Made by a program: the position numbers and the translations under genes. A stretch of 36,528 bases of DNA from Candidatus [Bacteroides] periocalifornicus. Its GTDB lineage: Bacteria > Bacteroidota > Bacteroidia > Bacteroidales > CAJPTX01. Position 1 is the stretch's first letter. Each line of letters opens with the position of its first letter. Below are positions 23,871 through 32,974 of this stretch, piece by piece. Location of the stretch: NCBI GenBank assembly GCA_001421095.1, contig LIIK01000007.1, positions 23,324 to 59,851 of the forward strand. Reading direction: 5' to 3'. The notes under the pieces are model-generated. The model was given only the letters and a program-made list of their open reading frames with translations, did not search any database and had not been told where the DNA came from.

Positions 23871-24731
23871 ATGAGGCAACTTAAGATTACGAAGTCGATA
23901 ACCAACCGAGAGAGCGCCTCGCTGGACAAGTATCTTCAGGAGATTGGTAAAGAGGAGCTTATAACGGTAGAGGAGGAGGTAGAGCTCGCGCAACGGATAC
24001 GGAAGGGTGATCGCAACGCGCTAGAAAAGCTCACGCGCGCCAACCTTCGGTTCGTGGTCTCGGTGGCTAAGCAGTACCAGAACCAAGGGCTCACGCTGCC
24101 CGACCTCATCAACGAGGGTAACCTCGGTCTGATAAGAGCGGGTGAAAAGTTCGACGAAACGCGGGGCTTCAAGTTCATCTCCTACGCAGTATGGTGGATT
24201 CGGCAGTCGATTCTGCAGGCACTCGCTGAGCAGTCTCGCATAGTACGCCTCCCTCTCAACCAGGTGGGGGCGCTGAATAAGATCAACAAGGCTATCGCGA
24301 AGTTTGAGCAGGAGAACCACCGTACCCCCTCGGTGGATGAGCTGGCCAAGGATCTCGGTATGCCGAAGGATAAGGTGGCCGACAGCCTTAGGGTGTCGGG
24401 GCGGCACGTGTCGATAGACGCCCCCTTCAACGAGGCCGAGGACAACAGCATGCTCGATGTGATGCCCAATCCCGACGCGCCGTATGCTGACCAGGACTTG
24501 ATGCGTGAGAGCCTGAGCCGTGAGATAGAGCGCGCGCTGGCTACGCTCACAGATCGCGAAAGGGACATTATAAAATATTTCTACGGTATAGATTACCCAG
24601 AGAAGACGCTGGAGGAGATAGCCGACGAGTTCGACCTTACCCGCGAGCGTGTTCGCCAGATTAAGGAGAAGGCGATACGCCGGCTGCGAGGGCAGAGCCG
24701 TTCGAAGAACCTGAAGGCCTTCTTGGGCTAG
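23871..24731 (+). CDS. rpoD: Primary sigma factor RpoD, mirror copy
   Basis: Identical 286-residue mirror of 11798-12658: sigma-70 regions 1.2 to 4.2, no region 1.1. Ends before the terminator at 24759-24794. Confidence 0.96.
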   Translation: MRQLKITKSITNRESASLDKYLQEIGKEELITVEEEVELAQRIRKGDRNALEKLTRANLRFVVSVAKQYQNQGLTLPDLINEGNLGLIRAGEKFDETRGFKFISYAVWWIRQSILQALAEQSRIVRLPLNQVGALNKINKAIAKFEQENHRTPSVDELAKDLGMPKDKVADSLRVSGRHVSIDAPFNEAEDNSMLDVMPNPDAPYADQDLMRESLSREIERALATLTDRERDIIKYFYGIDYPEKTLEEIADEFDLTRERVRQIKEKAIRRLRGQSRSKNLKAFLG

Positions 24732-24758
24732 CAATCCCATTCGTTCTACTATGGATAT

Positions 24759-24794
24759 GGCGAGCCTCTGCGAGTTTTGGGGCTCGTCTTTTTT
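24759..24794 (+). terminator. Rho-independent terminator of rpoD, mirror copy
   Basis: GGCGAGCC...GGGGCTCGTC hairpin followed by TTTTTT; mirror of 11735-11770. Confidence 0.85.
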
Positions 24795-24833
24795 ATATTC
24801 CAAGGAGAGCGATTACCATTGTGGGATTTTTCT

Positions 24834-24841
24834 TACCTTTG
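24834..24841 (+). promoter_or_regulatory. -7 box (TACCTTTG) of argS, mirror copy
   Basis: TACCTTTG, 22 bp before the ATG at 24864. Confidence 0.75.
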
Positions 24842-24863
24842 CGTCCAAATCCAAGAGAGAACT

Positions 24864-26654
24864 ATGGATGTAGTCCAGCTCCTGCAGGCCGACCTGCATG
24901 ATGCATTAGCGGGCGTGCTGGGGGTGAAGCCCGAGCCGACAGAGGTTGCGGTAACGCCCACCAAGGCCGAATTCGATGGCGATTACACTCTGGTGGTGTT
25001 CCCCTGGGTGAAAAGAGCGCAGCGTAGCCCTGAGCAGCTGGCCATAGCAGTGGGCGACTATCTCTTGGAGCACTCAGCCCTGGTGGAAGACTTCAATGTG
25101 GTGAAGGGATTTCTCAACATCACCATCAGGCCTGGGGTGTGGGTGCAGGCCCTGCGAGAGATACCCGTAGACGGCACTTACGGCTTCGCCAAGCCCAACA
25201 GCTCGGGGCAGTCTATAATGGTGGAGTACTCCTCGCCCAACACCAATAAACCCCTCCACCTCGGGCATATTCGTAATATACTGCTCGGGCACTCTGTGAG
25301 CCAGATACTCGCCGCCATGGGGCATAGGGTGATAAGGGCTAATCTGGTGAATGATAGGGGTATACATATTTGTAAATCGATGGTGGCATGGCTGAGGTAC
25401 GGCCACGGCGAGACCCCCCAGAGTGCCCATATGAAGGGCGACCACCTCATAGGCAAGTACTATGTGCGCTATGACCAGGAGTACCGGCGCGAGGTTCAGG
25501 AACTTATAGATTCTACGGGCTGCACCGAGGAGGAGGCAAAGTCCAAGGCCTCCATACTGCAAGAGGCCCAGGAGATGCTACGCAGGTGGGAGGCGCAGGA
25601 TCCTGATATTCTGTCGCTCTGGCGCAGGATGAATGGCTGGGTGTACGAGGGGTTTGACACCACCTATAGCCAGCTCGGCGTAGGGTTCGATAGGGTGTAC
25701 TACGAGAGCGAGACCTACCTGGCAGGGCGTACCATCGTGCTCCAGGGGCTCGAGCGCGGAATATTCACCCGCAGGGAGGATGGGTCGGTGTGGATTGACC
25801 TTCGGGCTGACGGGCTCGACCAAAAGCTCCTGCTGCGTAGCGACGGCACCACGGTGTACATGACCCAGGATCTCGGTACGGCCACCCAACGATTCCACGA
25901 GTACGCGCTCACCAGCATGGTGTACGTGGTGGGCAATGAGCAGGATTACCATTTCCAGGTGCTCCGTCTGATACTCAAGCATCTGGGGTACGATTGGGCT
26001 GATAGGCTCTACCACCTCAGCTACGGGATGGTGAATCTCCCGGAGGGGAAAATGAAATCGCGCGAAGGAACGGTGGTGGATGCAGACGACCTTATAGCGC
26101 AGATGGATGAAACGGCGCGTGCAACAGCTGCCGAGCTTGGAAAGGCTGTAGATCTCCCAGAGGCCGACCGCGATGCCATTCACCACGCAGTAGGGCTTGG
26201 CGCACTGAAATACTTCATCCTGAAGGTAGATCCCACAAAGACCATGGTTTTTGATCCCAAGGAATCCATTGATTTCAACGGGAATACAGGGCCATTCATC
26301 CAATACACGCATGCCCGTGGCTGCTCGGTACTCCGTAAGCTGGAGGATGGGGTAGGGGAAACCATGCCCCAGGAGGTGCGAGGGCTCTCTGCCCTGGAGC
26401 GTAACCTTATCCGGGGGCTTGCGCAGTGGCCACAAGTGCTTAGGCAGGCTGCAGAGCAACTGAGTCCAGCCCTAGTGGCCAACTACGCCTATGAGCTTGC
26501 GCGCTATTTCAACCAGTTTTACCATGATTGCCCCATAGCCAAAGAGCCAGATCAACGGCTTCGAGCCGTGAGAATCGCCAGCACGCGTGCAACGGTGGCG
26601 GTGCTAAAGGCTGCTCTCAAGCTCTTGGGTATCCACGCCCCCGAGCTGATGTAA
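24864..26654 (+). CDS. argS: Arginyl-tRNA synthetase, mirror copy
   Basis: Identical 596-residue mirror of 9875-11665: class I synthetase with HLGH (132-135), KMKS (396-399) and a DALR domain. Start chosen at 24864 because an in-frame ATG at 24777 lies upstream of the promoter and inside the rpoD terminator. Confidence 0.96.
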   Translation: MDVVQLLQADLHDALAGVLGVKPEPTEVAVTPTKAEFDGDYTLVVFPWVKRAQRSPEQLAIAVGDYLLEHSALVEDFNVVKGFLNITIRPGVWVQALREIPVDGTYGFAKPNSSGQSIMVEYSSPNTNKPLHLGHIRNILLGHSVSQILAAMGHRVIRANLVNDRGIHICKSMVAWLRYGHGETPQSAHMKGDHLIGKYYVRYDQEYRREVQELIDSTGCTEEEAKSKASILQEAQEMLRRWEAQDPDILSLWRRMNGWVYEGFDTTYSQLGVGFDRVYYESETYLAGRTIVLQGLERGIFTRREDGSVWIDLRADGLDQKLLLRSDGTTVYMTQDLGTATQRFHEYALTSMVYVVGNEQDYHFQVLRLILKHLGYDWADRLYHLSYGMVNLPEGKMKSREGTVVDADDLIAQMDETARATAAELGKAVDLPEADRDAIHHAVGLGALKYFILKVDPTKTMVFDPKESIDFNGNTGPFIQYTHARGCSVLRKLEDGVGETMPQEVRGLSALERNLIRGLAQWPQVLRQAAEQLSPALVANYAYELARYFNQFYHDCPIAKEPDQRLRAVRIASTRATVAVLKAALKLLGIHAPELM

Positions 26655-26758
26655 AAAAACACCAACCCCTTTCGGGCAGCAAGAGGCTACGGTGCACATG
26701 CAGAATTCGGTATCTTGGGATGCTCTCCTATGTGTTGGTATAACCCTTCCCTGCAGCA

Positions 26759-28060
26759 ATGAACTATAGCGAAACGGTGGATTACCTGATGCGTGCGCTG
26801 CCCATGTACCAGCGCGATGGGGCCGCAGCCTACAAGGCCGACCTATCCATTAGCCAGGCTTTGGATCTCTACGATGGCTATCCGCACCAGCAGTACGCAA
26901 CGGTGCATGTGGCGGGCACGAATGGCAAGGGCAGCGTCTCGCATATGCTGTGCGCAGTGCTTATGGCTGCTGGCTACCGCGTGGGGCTATTCACCTCGCC
27001 CCATCTGGTAGATTTTCGCGAGCGTATTCGGGTGAATGGGCAGCTGGTAGACCAGGACTACGTGACGGATTACGTGGATCGGCATCGTGATATTTTTGAG
27101 GAGCTGCAACCGTCATTTTTTGAGATGTCAGCCGCATTGGCTTTTAGCTACTTTGCTGACCAGAAGGTAGATCTTGCGGTGATAGAGGTGGGGATGGGGG
27201 GACGTCTGGATTCGACCAACATCATATCCCCGCTCTTGAGCGTAATCACGAACATAAGTCTTGACCACACAGCTTTCCTTGGCAGTACGCTCTCTGAAAT
27301 TGCCGGGGAGAAGGCTGGGATCATAAAGCAAGGAACGCCCGTGGTATTCGGGGAGACGAATGAGAACACCCGAAGGGTATTTGTGAGCCGTGCCCGCCAG
27401 CTGGGGGCACCATTCCGCTTTGCCGATCAGGATTGGCGGTGTCTTGAGCAAAGGCAAGATGGGAAGCTGCAAAGCCTTACGTTTCAGCGAGCTGGGGATG
27501 GAGAAAAGTTAGAGGTCGTTACAGATCTCAAGGGGGCGGTGCAGGCGCACAATATCCCAGTTGTGCTCTCGTCGGTAGAGATGCTGCGGGAGCAGGGTGT
27601 AAGAATACCCAAGGAGGCTCTTCTGGAGGGAGTAGAGCGTGCTGCATCTCTTACAGGTCTACGTGGACGTTGGGAAGAGCTAGCCCAAAGGCCGCTTGTG
27701 GTTTGCGATACCGGGCATAATGAAGGAGGATTGAGGGAGGTGGTGGCGCAGATAGCCTCTACACCCCATGCACACCTCCACTATGTGCTTGGTTTTGTGA
27801 ATGATAAGGATATTGACCATATACTGCCACTGCTGCCCACGGATGCTACCTATTACTTCTGCAAGGCCAGTGTGCCTCGGGCTATGGAGGCTGGGCATCT
27901 AGCAGGGTTGGCTGGTCGCATCGGGCTGCACGGCAAGGTCTACCAGTCGGTTGCCGAGGCGGTAATGGCGGCTAGAGCTGCTGCCACGCCTGAGGATATG
28001 GTGATGATAGGCGGTAGCACCTTTGTAGTGGCCGATGCCCTTAGGGACTGCGAATGGTAA
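26759..28060 (+). CDS. folC: Folylpolyglutamate/dihydrofolate synthase, mirror copy
   Basis: Identical 433-residue mirror of 8469-9770: Mur-ligase-type enzyme with P-loop GTNGKGS (53-59) and FTSPHLVDFRERI. First gene of folC-thioesterase-cls. Confidence 0.93.
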   Translation: MNYSETVDYLMRALPMYQRDGAAAYKADLSISQALDLYDGYPHQQYATVHVAGTNGKGSVSHMLCAVLMAAGYRVGLFTSPHLVDFRERIRVNGQLVDQDYVTDYVDRHRDIFEELQPSFFEMSAALAFSYFADQKVDLAVIEVGMGGRLDSTNIISPLLSVITNISLDHTAFLGSTLSEIAGEKAGIIKQGTPVVFGETNENTRRVFVSRARQLGAPFRFADQDWRCLEQRQDGKLQSLTFQRAGDGEKLEVVTDLKGAVQAHNIPVVLSSVEMLREQGVRIPKEALLEGVERAASLTGLRGRWEELAQRPLVVCDTGHNEGGLREVVAQIASTPHAHLHYVLGFVNDKDIDHILPLLPTDATYYFCKASVPRAMEAGHLAGLAGRIGLHGKVYQSVAEAVMAARAAATPEDMVMIGGSTFVVADALRDCEW

Positions 28061-28111
28061 GGGACTAGAGCTTTTGCCCACGGCTCGTTTTACAATCAAA
28101 CCCTCTTTGCT

Positions 28112-28564
28112 ATGGAACGGTTTACAGGCGATGTGGAGCAAATGAGGTTTCACTACACTACGCAGGTGCGCATTCGTTACGGTGAAACCGATGCAATGGG
28201 CTATGTCTACTACGGGAACTACCCACTGTTCATGGAGGTGGGACGGAATGAGCTGATGCGCTCGCTGGGATTCCCCTACGGGCGGATGGAGAGCGAGGGG
28301 GTGATGATGCCCGTGGTAGAGATGTATGTGAAGTACGGTACGCCAGCCCGATACGATGATCTGCTGGATATAACCACGGGAATCCTCGACATTCGGGGTG
28401 CCTCTGTGGTCTTCGGCTATCGAATGACGAGGGCGGTAGATGGTGTGCTGGTGGTTTGGGGGACTACCACATTGGCCTTTGTAGACAAGGAGAAACGCAC
28501 GCCAGTGAGAGCGCCCAAATCTGTCCTTGCCAGGGTAGAGGAGGCGATAGCCCGCCAGAAGTAG
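28112..28564 (+). CDS. YbgC/FadM-like acyl-CoA thioesterase, mirror copy
   Basis: Identical 150-residue mirror of 7965-8417: hotdog-fold thioesterase with D27 in YGETDAMGYVYYGNY. An alternative start at 28142 is possible. Confidence 0.87.
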   Translation: MERFTGDVEQMRFHYTTQVRIRYGETDAMGYVYYGNYPLFMEVGRNELMRSLGFPYGRMESEGVMMPVVEMYVKYGTPARYDDLLDITTGILDIRGASVVFGYRMTRAVDGVLVVWGTTTLAFVDKEKRTPVRAPKSVLARVEEAIARQK

Positions 28565-28661
28565 CCTGGTGTGTTCGCCAACGGCTAGGTAGCACGAGCA
28601 GATTTCCAGTGAATAGGGTGGGAGAGTTTAACCTCTGGCAATCGTAGAATTTACACACACC

Positions 28662-30143
28662 ATGCAGTTCTATCTTGTCTTTGGGAATGCGTTGGCGGTT
28701 TGGTTTGCCGAGTGGGGTTGGCTGCTTAGTGCGCTCTATTTCATCACCATAGCAGCTACGGTGCTGCTGGTGATACTCGATAAGCGCGACCCCACGAAAA
28801 CCACGCTATGGGTGGTTGTGCTCGTCTTGCTGCCCGTGTTGGGCTTTCTCCTCTACCTGTTTTTCGGACGAAATCTCCGTAGGTCCCGTATCTATAAGCG
28901 CAAGAAACCCATAGATCTCTCTGGCCTTCGGGAATCGATAGATCCCTACATGGTCTCCCTGCCCGAGTGGGTAGAATCCACCTCCTCTAGCGTCAATGCC
29001 TCTATTGCACGCCTGCTGCTCAACAATAGCCGCTCTCCAGTGCTGCGAGGCAATAGGGCGAAGGTTTACCACCAAGGGCGTGAGGCTTTCGGTGCGCTGC
29101 TTGCCGACATTGAATCAGCACGAGAATTCATCCACCTGGAGTACTATATCTGGTCGGCTGACACGATAGGGACGATAATGGCCGAACTCCTGATGGCTAA
29201 AGCGAGGGCTGGCCTCGACGTGCGCATCCTCTACGATGCCGTGGGGAGCTGGGGGCTGAGCAAGCGCTATGTGCGCGAACTCCAAGAGGCGGGCGTGCAG
29301 ATTTTCCAGTTTCAGCGGGTGCGATTCCCCTATTTTGCCGACCGGCTCAACTACCGCAACCACCGGAAGATAGCTGTAATCGATGGCACCATAGGGCACA
29401 TGGGGGGGATGAATGTGGCCGACAAGTATATGGATGGCGACCCCAAGCTCGGTTCGTGGTATGATAGCCAGCTGCGCCTTGTAGGCCCCTCGGTGGCAGC
29501 AATGCACCTGATTTTTATCAACGACTGGGATTTCGTAACCCACTACGCGCACCCCTTTGAATTCCATAGGGTGGAGTACCCCAATACCCCAGAGAACGTG
29601 GCGGTACAGGTGGCGGCTAGCGGCCCGGAAACCAACTGGGCCACCATAATGCAGGCCTACTTTACTGCGATAGCCAAGGCGCGCCACCACATCTACATCT
29701 GCTCGCCCTACTTTGTGCCGAATGAGAGCATCCTCACGGCACTGCGTACAGCATCGCTGAGCGGAGTAGAGGTTAGAATCCTTCTCCCGGCCAAAAGCGA
29801 TTCACGCTTTGTCCACTGGGCTACCAGGAGCTACATCCAAACGCTGCTGGATGCCGAGATACAGGTGTACCTATTCCAGGGCGGGTTCAACCATTCCAAG
29901 ACGGTGATGATCGACTCAACCTGCTGCACCATAGGCTCTGCCAATATGGACATCCGAAGCTTTGAGGATAACTTTGAGGTAGTGGCCCTTGTGTACGATT
30001 CGGCACTTACCCAAGAGATGGAGGCCGACTTCTTGGTTCAGCTAGAGCGTAGCCAGCGGGTTTCGCCCATTGCTTGGAGGGAGAGGGGATTCCCAGATCG
30101 TTTCAAGGATGCGGTGGCGAGCCTATTCAGCCCGCTGTTCTGA
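28662..30143 (+). CDS. cls: Cardiolipin synthase, mirror copy
   Basis: Identical 493-residue mirror of 6386-7867: two membrane segments, HKD motifs H234-K236-D241 and H411-K413-D418. The TGA stop at 30141-30143 straddles the boundary of the inserted element. Confidence 0.94.
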   Translation: MQFYLVFGNALAVWFAEWGWLLSALYFITIAATVLLVILDKRDPTKTTLWVVVLVLLPVLGFLLYLFFGRNLRRSRIYKRKKPIDLSGLRESIDPYMVSLPEWVESTSSSVNASIARLLLNNSRSPVLRGNRAKVYHQGREAFGALLADIESAREFIHLEYYIWSADTIGTIMAELLMAKARAGLDVRILYDAVGSWGLSKRYVRELQEAGVQIFQFQRVRFPYFADRLNYRNHRKIAVIDGTIGHMGGMNVADKYMDGDPKLGSWYDSQLRLVGPSVAAMHLIFINDWDFVTHYAHPFEFHRVEYPNTPENVAVQVAASGPETNWATIMQAYFTAIAKARHHIYICSPYFVPNESILTALRTASLSGVEVRILLPAKSDSRFVHWATRSYIQTLLDAEIQVYLFQGGFNHSKTVMIDSTCCTIGSANMDIRSFEDNFEVVALVYDSALTQEMEADFLVQLERSQRVSPIAWRERGFPDRFKDAVASLFSPLF

Positions 30144-30295
30144 GACCTCTGCAAAGGTCCCGTGAGGGTTCAATCTTTTACAGGAAGGCTTTCCTCTTCT
30201 TGCGAATAAATAGGTTTTAATCAATCACTTCCATTTTTCGAAGACAGTAGCGACGCGTCGTGCCGCGTTGTTTATATGATTTTTGCAGAGGTCTC
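30142..30295. mobile_element. MITE-like element, copy 1, mirror
   Basis: Mirror of 6234-6387: 14-bp perfect terminal repeats GAGACCTCTGCAAA/TTTGCAGAGGTCTC, 5-bp duplication GTTCT on both sides (30137-30141 and 30296-30300). Confidence 0.92.
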
Positions 30296-30327
30296 GTTCT
30301 AGGTATAGGGTTGAATTCCTGTTGATT

Positions 30328-30364
30328 AAAGAAGGGGGAGGGCATGCAGCCCTCCCCCTTCTTT
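30328..30364. terminator. Strong bidirectional terminator, mirror copy
   Basis: 16-bp perfect G/C-rich stem with a 5-nt loop, T-rich on both sides; mirror of 6165-6201. Confidence 0.9.
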
Positions 30365-30441
30365 TGTCTTTATTCCGTCTGAAAAAGATGGTGTCGTCCC
30401 ACGTTGAGGGTCCGCTGAGTGCGGAAAATGCGGGAGATTGG

Positions 30442-31923
30442 CTATCTCTGCTCGAATGGCGCAAGGATTTGACGGGTTTCAGCCACCCGTGCTGCTAGGA
30501 ATTCAGGATCTTTCGCCTCGGCTAGGAACCGGAGTAGCGGCTCGGTGTTCGAGGGGCGGATGTTGAACCACCAGGAGGGATACTCCACACGGTAGCCGTC
30601 ATAATCGAACAGTGCTTCTGGTTGCTGTTGATTCATGAAGTGGTCCTTTACAGCATCCATGGCGGCCTGCTTGTCGGCAATGCGGAAATTGATCTCGCCG
30701 GTGTTGGCATAGGTCTTGATTTGCCCGATAAGTTGCCCTAGCGACTGCCCAGCACGCTTGAGGTCGGCCACCACGTTCAGCAGCTGTATGGCGGCCAATA
30801 GCCCAGAGTCTGAGTAGAAGAAATCGCGGAAGTAGTAGTGCCCAGCGAGTTCACCTCCGAATAGTCCATCGATCTCCTTGAGGCGGCTTGCCATGTAGGC
30901 GCGTCCTACCCGCCAGGTTTGCACTAGGCCACCCATGGGGGCTAGGTGTTCCTGCACGGCCTTAGAGGTTCTTATGTCCACGAGGATGGGTTGTGGCTTG
31001 GCCTTGAGCTGTGCGGCGTAATTGTGCCCCAGCACCGCCAGCATGAGGTCTGGGGGGATAAACTGCCCCTTCTCATCTATGAAAACCACGCGGTCACCAT
31101 CGCCGTCGAATATGATTCCCACATCGCAGCCACTCGCCTGCACCAGCCTGCGAAGGTCTGCCGTATTCTCGGGTAGGAGGGGGTTCGCCTCGTGGTTGGG
31201 AAAGGTGCCGTCTGGCGTATCGTACAGGAAGTACCGATGCCCTGTGGCTCTGAGCTTGGTTGCCTCGTCTAGCCTTGTGCTACAGTCATTTCCGCAGGAT
31301 TGCGCAGGGGTATTACTCCTGACATCGGGTGGCTGCTCGGCTAGCACAGAATTCCCGTGTTGGGTGGTGCTGGGCAGGATATCGTGAATGAGCAGCCCGG
31401 CCATGCCGTTGGAGCAGTCGATGCCGATATTGAGATTCGTTATATCGCGCAGGAAGCTCTGTAGGAATTGCACATACTCTGCGCGTATATCTAATGGGCT
31501 GATGCTCCCACGTTTATCCACAGGTTCTACGGGAATCGTATTCACCCTCCGTTCCACTTCACCCAGGCCGCTGTCGTACCCCACGGGCATTGCGCCCTCG
31601 CGAGACACTTTCAGCCCGTTGTACTCCTTGGGATTATGCGAGGCGGTAATCTGTACCGAGGCGTGGTAGCCATGCTTGGCGGTGGCGTAGTAGACTAGGG
31701 GTGTGGTGGCCAGCCCGAGGTCGAGCACATCCACCCCAGCATCCATTATGCCACGGGTGAGGTAGTCATGGATCTCTACTGAGGATGGGCGGGCATCGCG
31801 CCCCACCAGCACCTGTTTAGCCCCGAGGTACTGGGCTAGATGGAAACCGATTTTGTAGACATCGTCTCGGGTGAAGTCTACCCCGTAGACCCCGCGGACA
31901 TCGTAGGCGTGGAAGGCATTCAT
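30442..31923 (-). CDS. Phosphomannomutase/phosphoglucomutase family enzyme, mirror copy
   Basis: Identical 493-residue mirror of 4606-6087: phospho-S95 (TASHNPKEYNG), metal loop DGDGDR (273-278), GGELAGH (356-362), RPSNTEP (456-462), and the extra segment between 177 and 236. Confidence 0.9.
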   Translation of the reverse strand: MNAFHAYDVRGVYGVDFTRDDVYKIGFHLAQYLGAKQVLVGRDARPSSVEIHDYLTRGIMDAGVDVLDLGLATTPLVYYATAKHGYHASVQITASHNPKEYNGLKVSREGAMPVGYDSGLGEVERRVNTIPVEPVDKRGSISPLDIRAEYVQFLQSFLRDITNLNIGIDCSNGMAGLLIHDILPSTTQHGNSVLAEQPPDVRSNTPAQSCGNDCSTRLDEATKLRATGHRYFLYDTPDGTFPNHEANPLLPENTADLRRLVQASGCDVGIIFDGDGDRVVFIDEKGQFIPPDLMLAVLGHNYAAQLKAKPQPILVDIRTSKAVQEHLAPMGGLVQTWRVGRAYMASRLKEIDGLFGGELAGHYYFRDFFYSDSGLLAAIQLLNVVADLKRAGQSLGQLIGQIKTYANTGEINFRIADKQAAMDAVKDHFMNQQQPEALFDYDGYRVEYPSWWFNIRPSNTEPLLRFLAEAKDPEFLAARVAETRQILAPFEQR

Positions 31924-31941
31924 GGCAAAGGGGGATTGGTA

Positions 31942-32634
31942 TTACGCAAACCAGCTGCTGTGTATGGAATTCAGGAGCATGGCGCCATCTGAATTCCCCT
32001 GGGCGGGGTCAGCAGCACGCTCAGGGTGGGGCATCATGCCGACGATACGCCCCGTGGGATCGCAAATCCCGGCGATGTTGCTCACCGAGCCGTTGGGGTT
32101 GGCCGCGTCGCGCACCCTCCCGTCGGCATCGCAGTAGCGGAGGAGAATCTGGTTGCGGATACGCATCTGCCCTAGGGTTTCATCGTCCACGTAGTAGCAT
32201 CCCTCGGCATGGGCTATGGGTATGCGTAGGGCCTTGTCTTTGAGCAGCCCGCCGGTAGGCCAGCGGAGTTTTACCTCGGGGAGGAGGTAGACGTCTCGGC
32301 ACACGAATCGCTGGCCATTGTTGCGCCGCAGCGCGCCCGGGAGCAGCCCCGATTCGCATAGCACCTGGAATCCGTTGCAGATACCCAGCACGCAGCCGCC
32401 CTGCGCCACAAAATCGCGTATTGCTCCCATGATGGGCGAGAAGCAGGCCAGCGCGCCAGAGCGGAGGTAGTCGCCATATGAGAACCCGCCGGGTATCACC
32501 ACCGCATCTACCCCTTGCAGATCGGTATCTTTATGCCAGAGGAATACCACCTCTTGCCCCATGATATCGCGGAGTATGTACTGCGCATCGCGATCGCAGT
32601 TCGACCCGGGGAACACCACCACACCGTATTTCAT
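31942..32634 (-). CDS. purQ: Phosphoribosylformylglycinamidine synthase subunit PurQ, mirror copy
   Basis: Identical 230-residue mirror of 3895-4587: glutaminase subunit with triad C86-H203-E205. Lies 18 bp before the phosphohexomutase gene on the same strand. Confidence 0.95.
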   Translation of the reverse strand: MKYGVVVFPGSNCDRDAQYILRDIMGQEVVFLWHKDTDLQGVDAVVIPGGFSYGDYLRSGALACFSPIMGAIRDFVAQGGCVLGICNGFQVLCESGLLPGALRRNNGQRFVCRDVYLLPEVKLRWPTGGLLKDKALRIPIAHAEGCYYVDDETLGQMRIRNQILLRYCDADGRVRDAANPNGSVSNIAGICDPTGRIVGMMPHPERAADPAQGNSDGAMLLNSIHSSWFA

Positions 32635-32974
32635 ACCGTTGAATTAGCAAGATTTGCACAGGGCAAAGGTAGTGAATGTGTAGGAGAAAAAGAAGGGGTG
32701 GGGCGCGAATTGCCCACGGAAGTGCAACATTGGCGGGGGGTATATCGTTATCTAGAAGTAGAAAACAGGGAGAACGGAGAACTCTAGGCTGGTGGGCTTG
32801 CTTGCGGCGGTGTGGTTTGTACTAGCGAATTGTTGAACCGCGTTCCCCATCCAAAAAAATGCGTTTGCCAGTATCAAAAAGGGAGAGCAACTCGCCGCCA
32901 TCCCATGCTACAGATCGGTACAGCCTCCGCCAAGTCGTTGGCTAATAGGGATATATATTGTTAAAGAAGGAAAG
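32635..32974. other. 340-bp divergent intergenic region, mirror copy
   Basis: Mirror of 3555-3894; holds the purQ promoter and the start region of the DUF4139 gene, nothing else recognised. Confidence 0.6.
32664..32671 (-). promoter_or_regulatory. -7 box (TACCTTTG) of purQ, mirror copy
   Basis: TACCTTTG on the minus strand, 29 bp before the purQ start; mirror of 3858-3865. Confidence 0.75.
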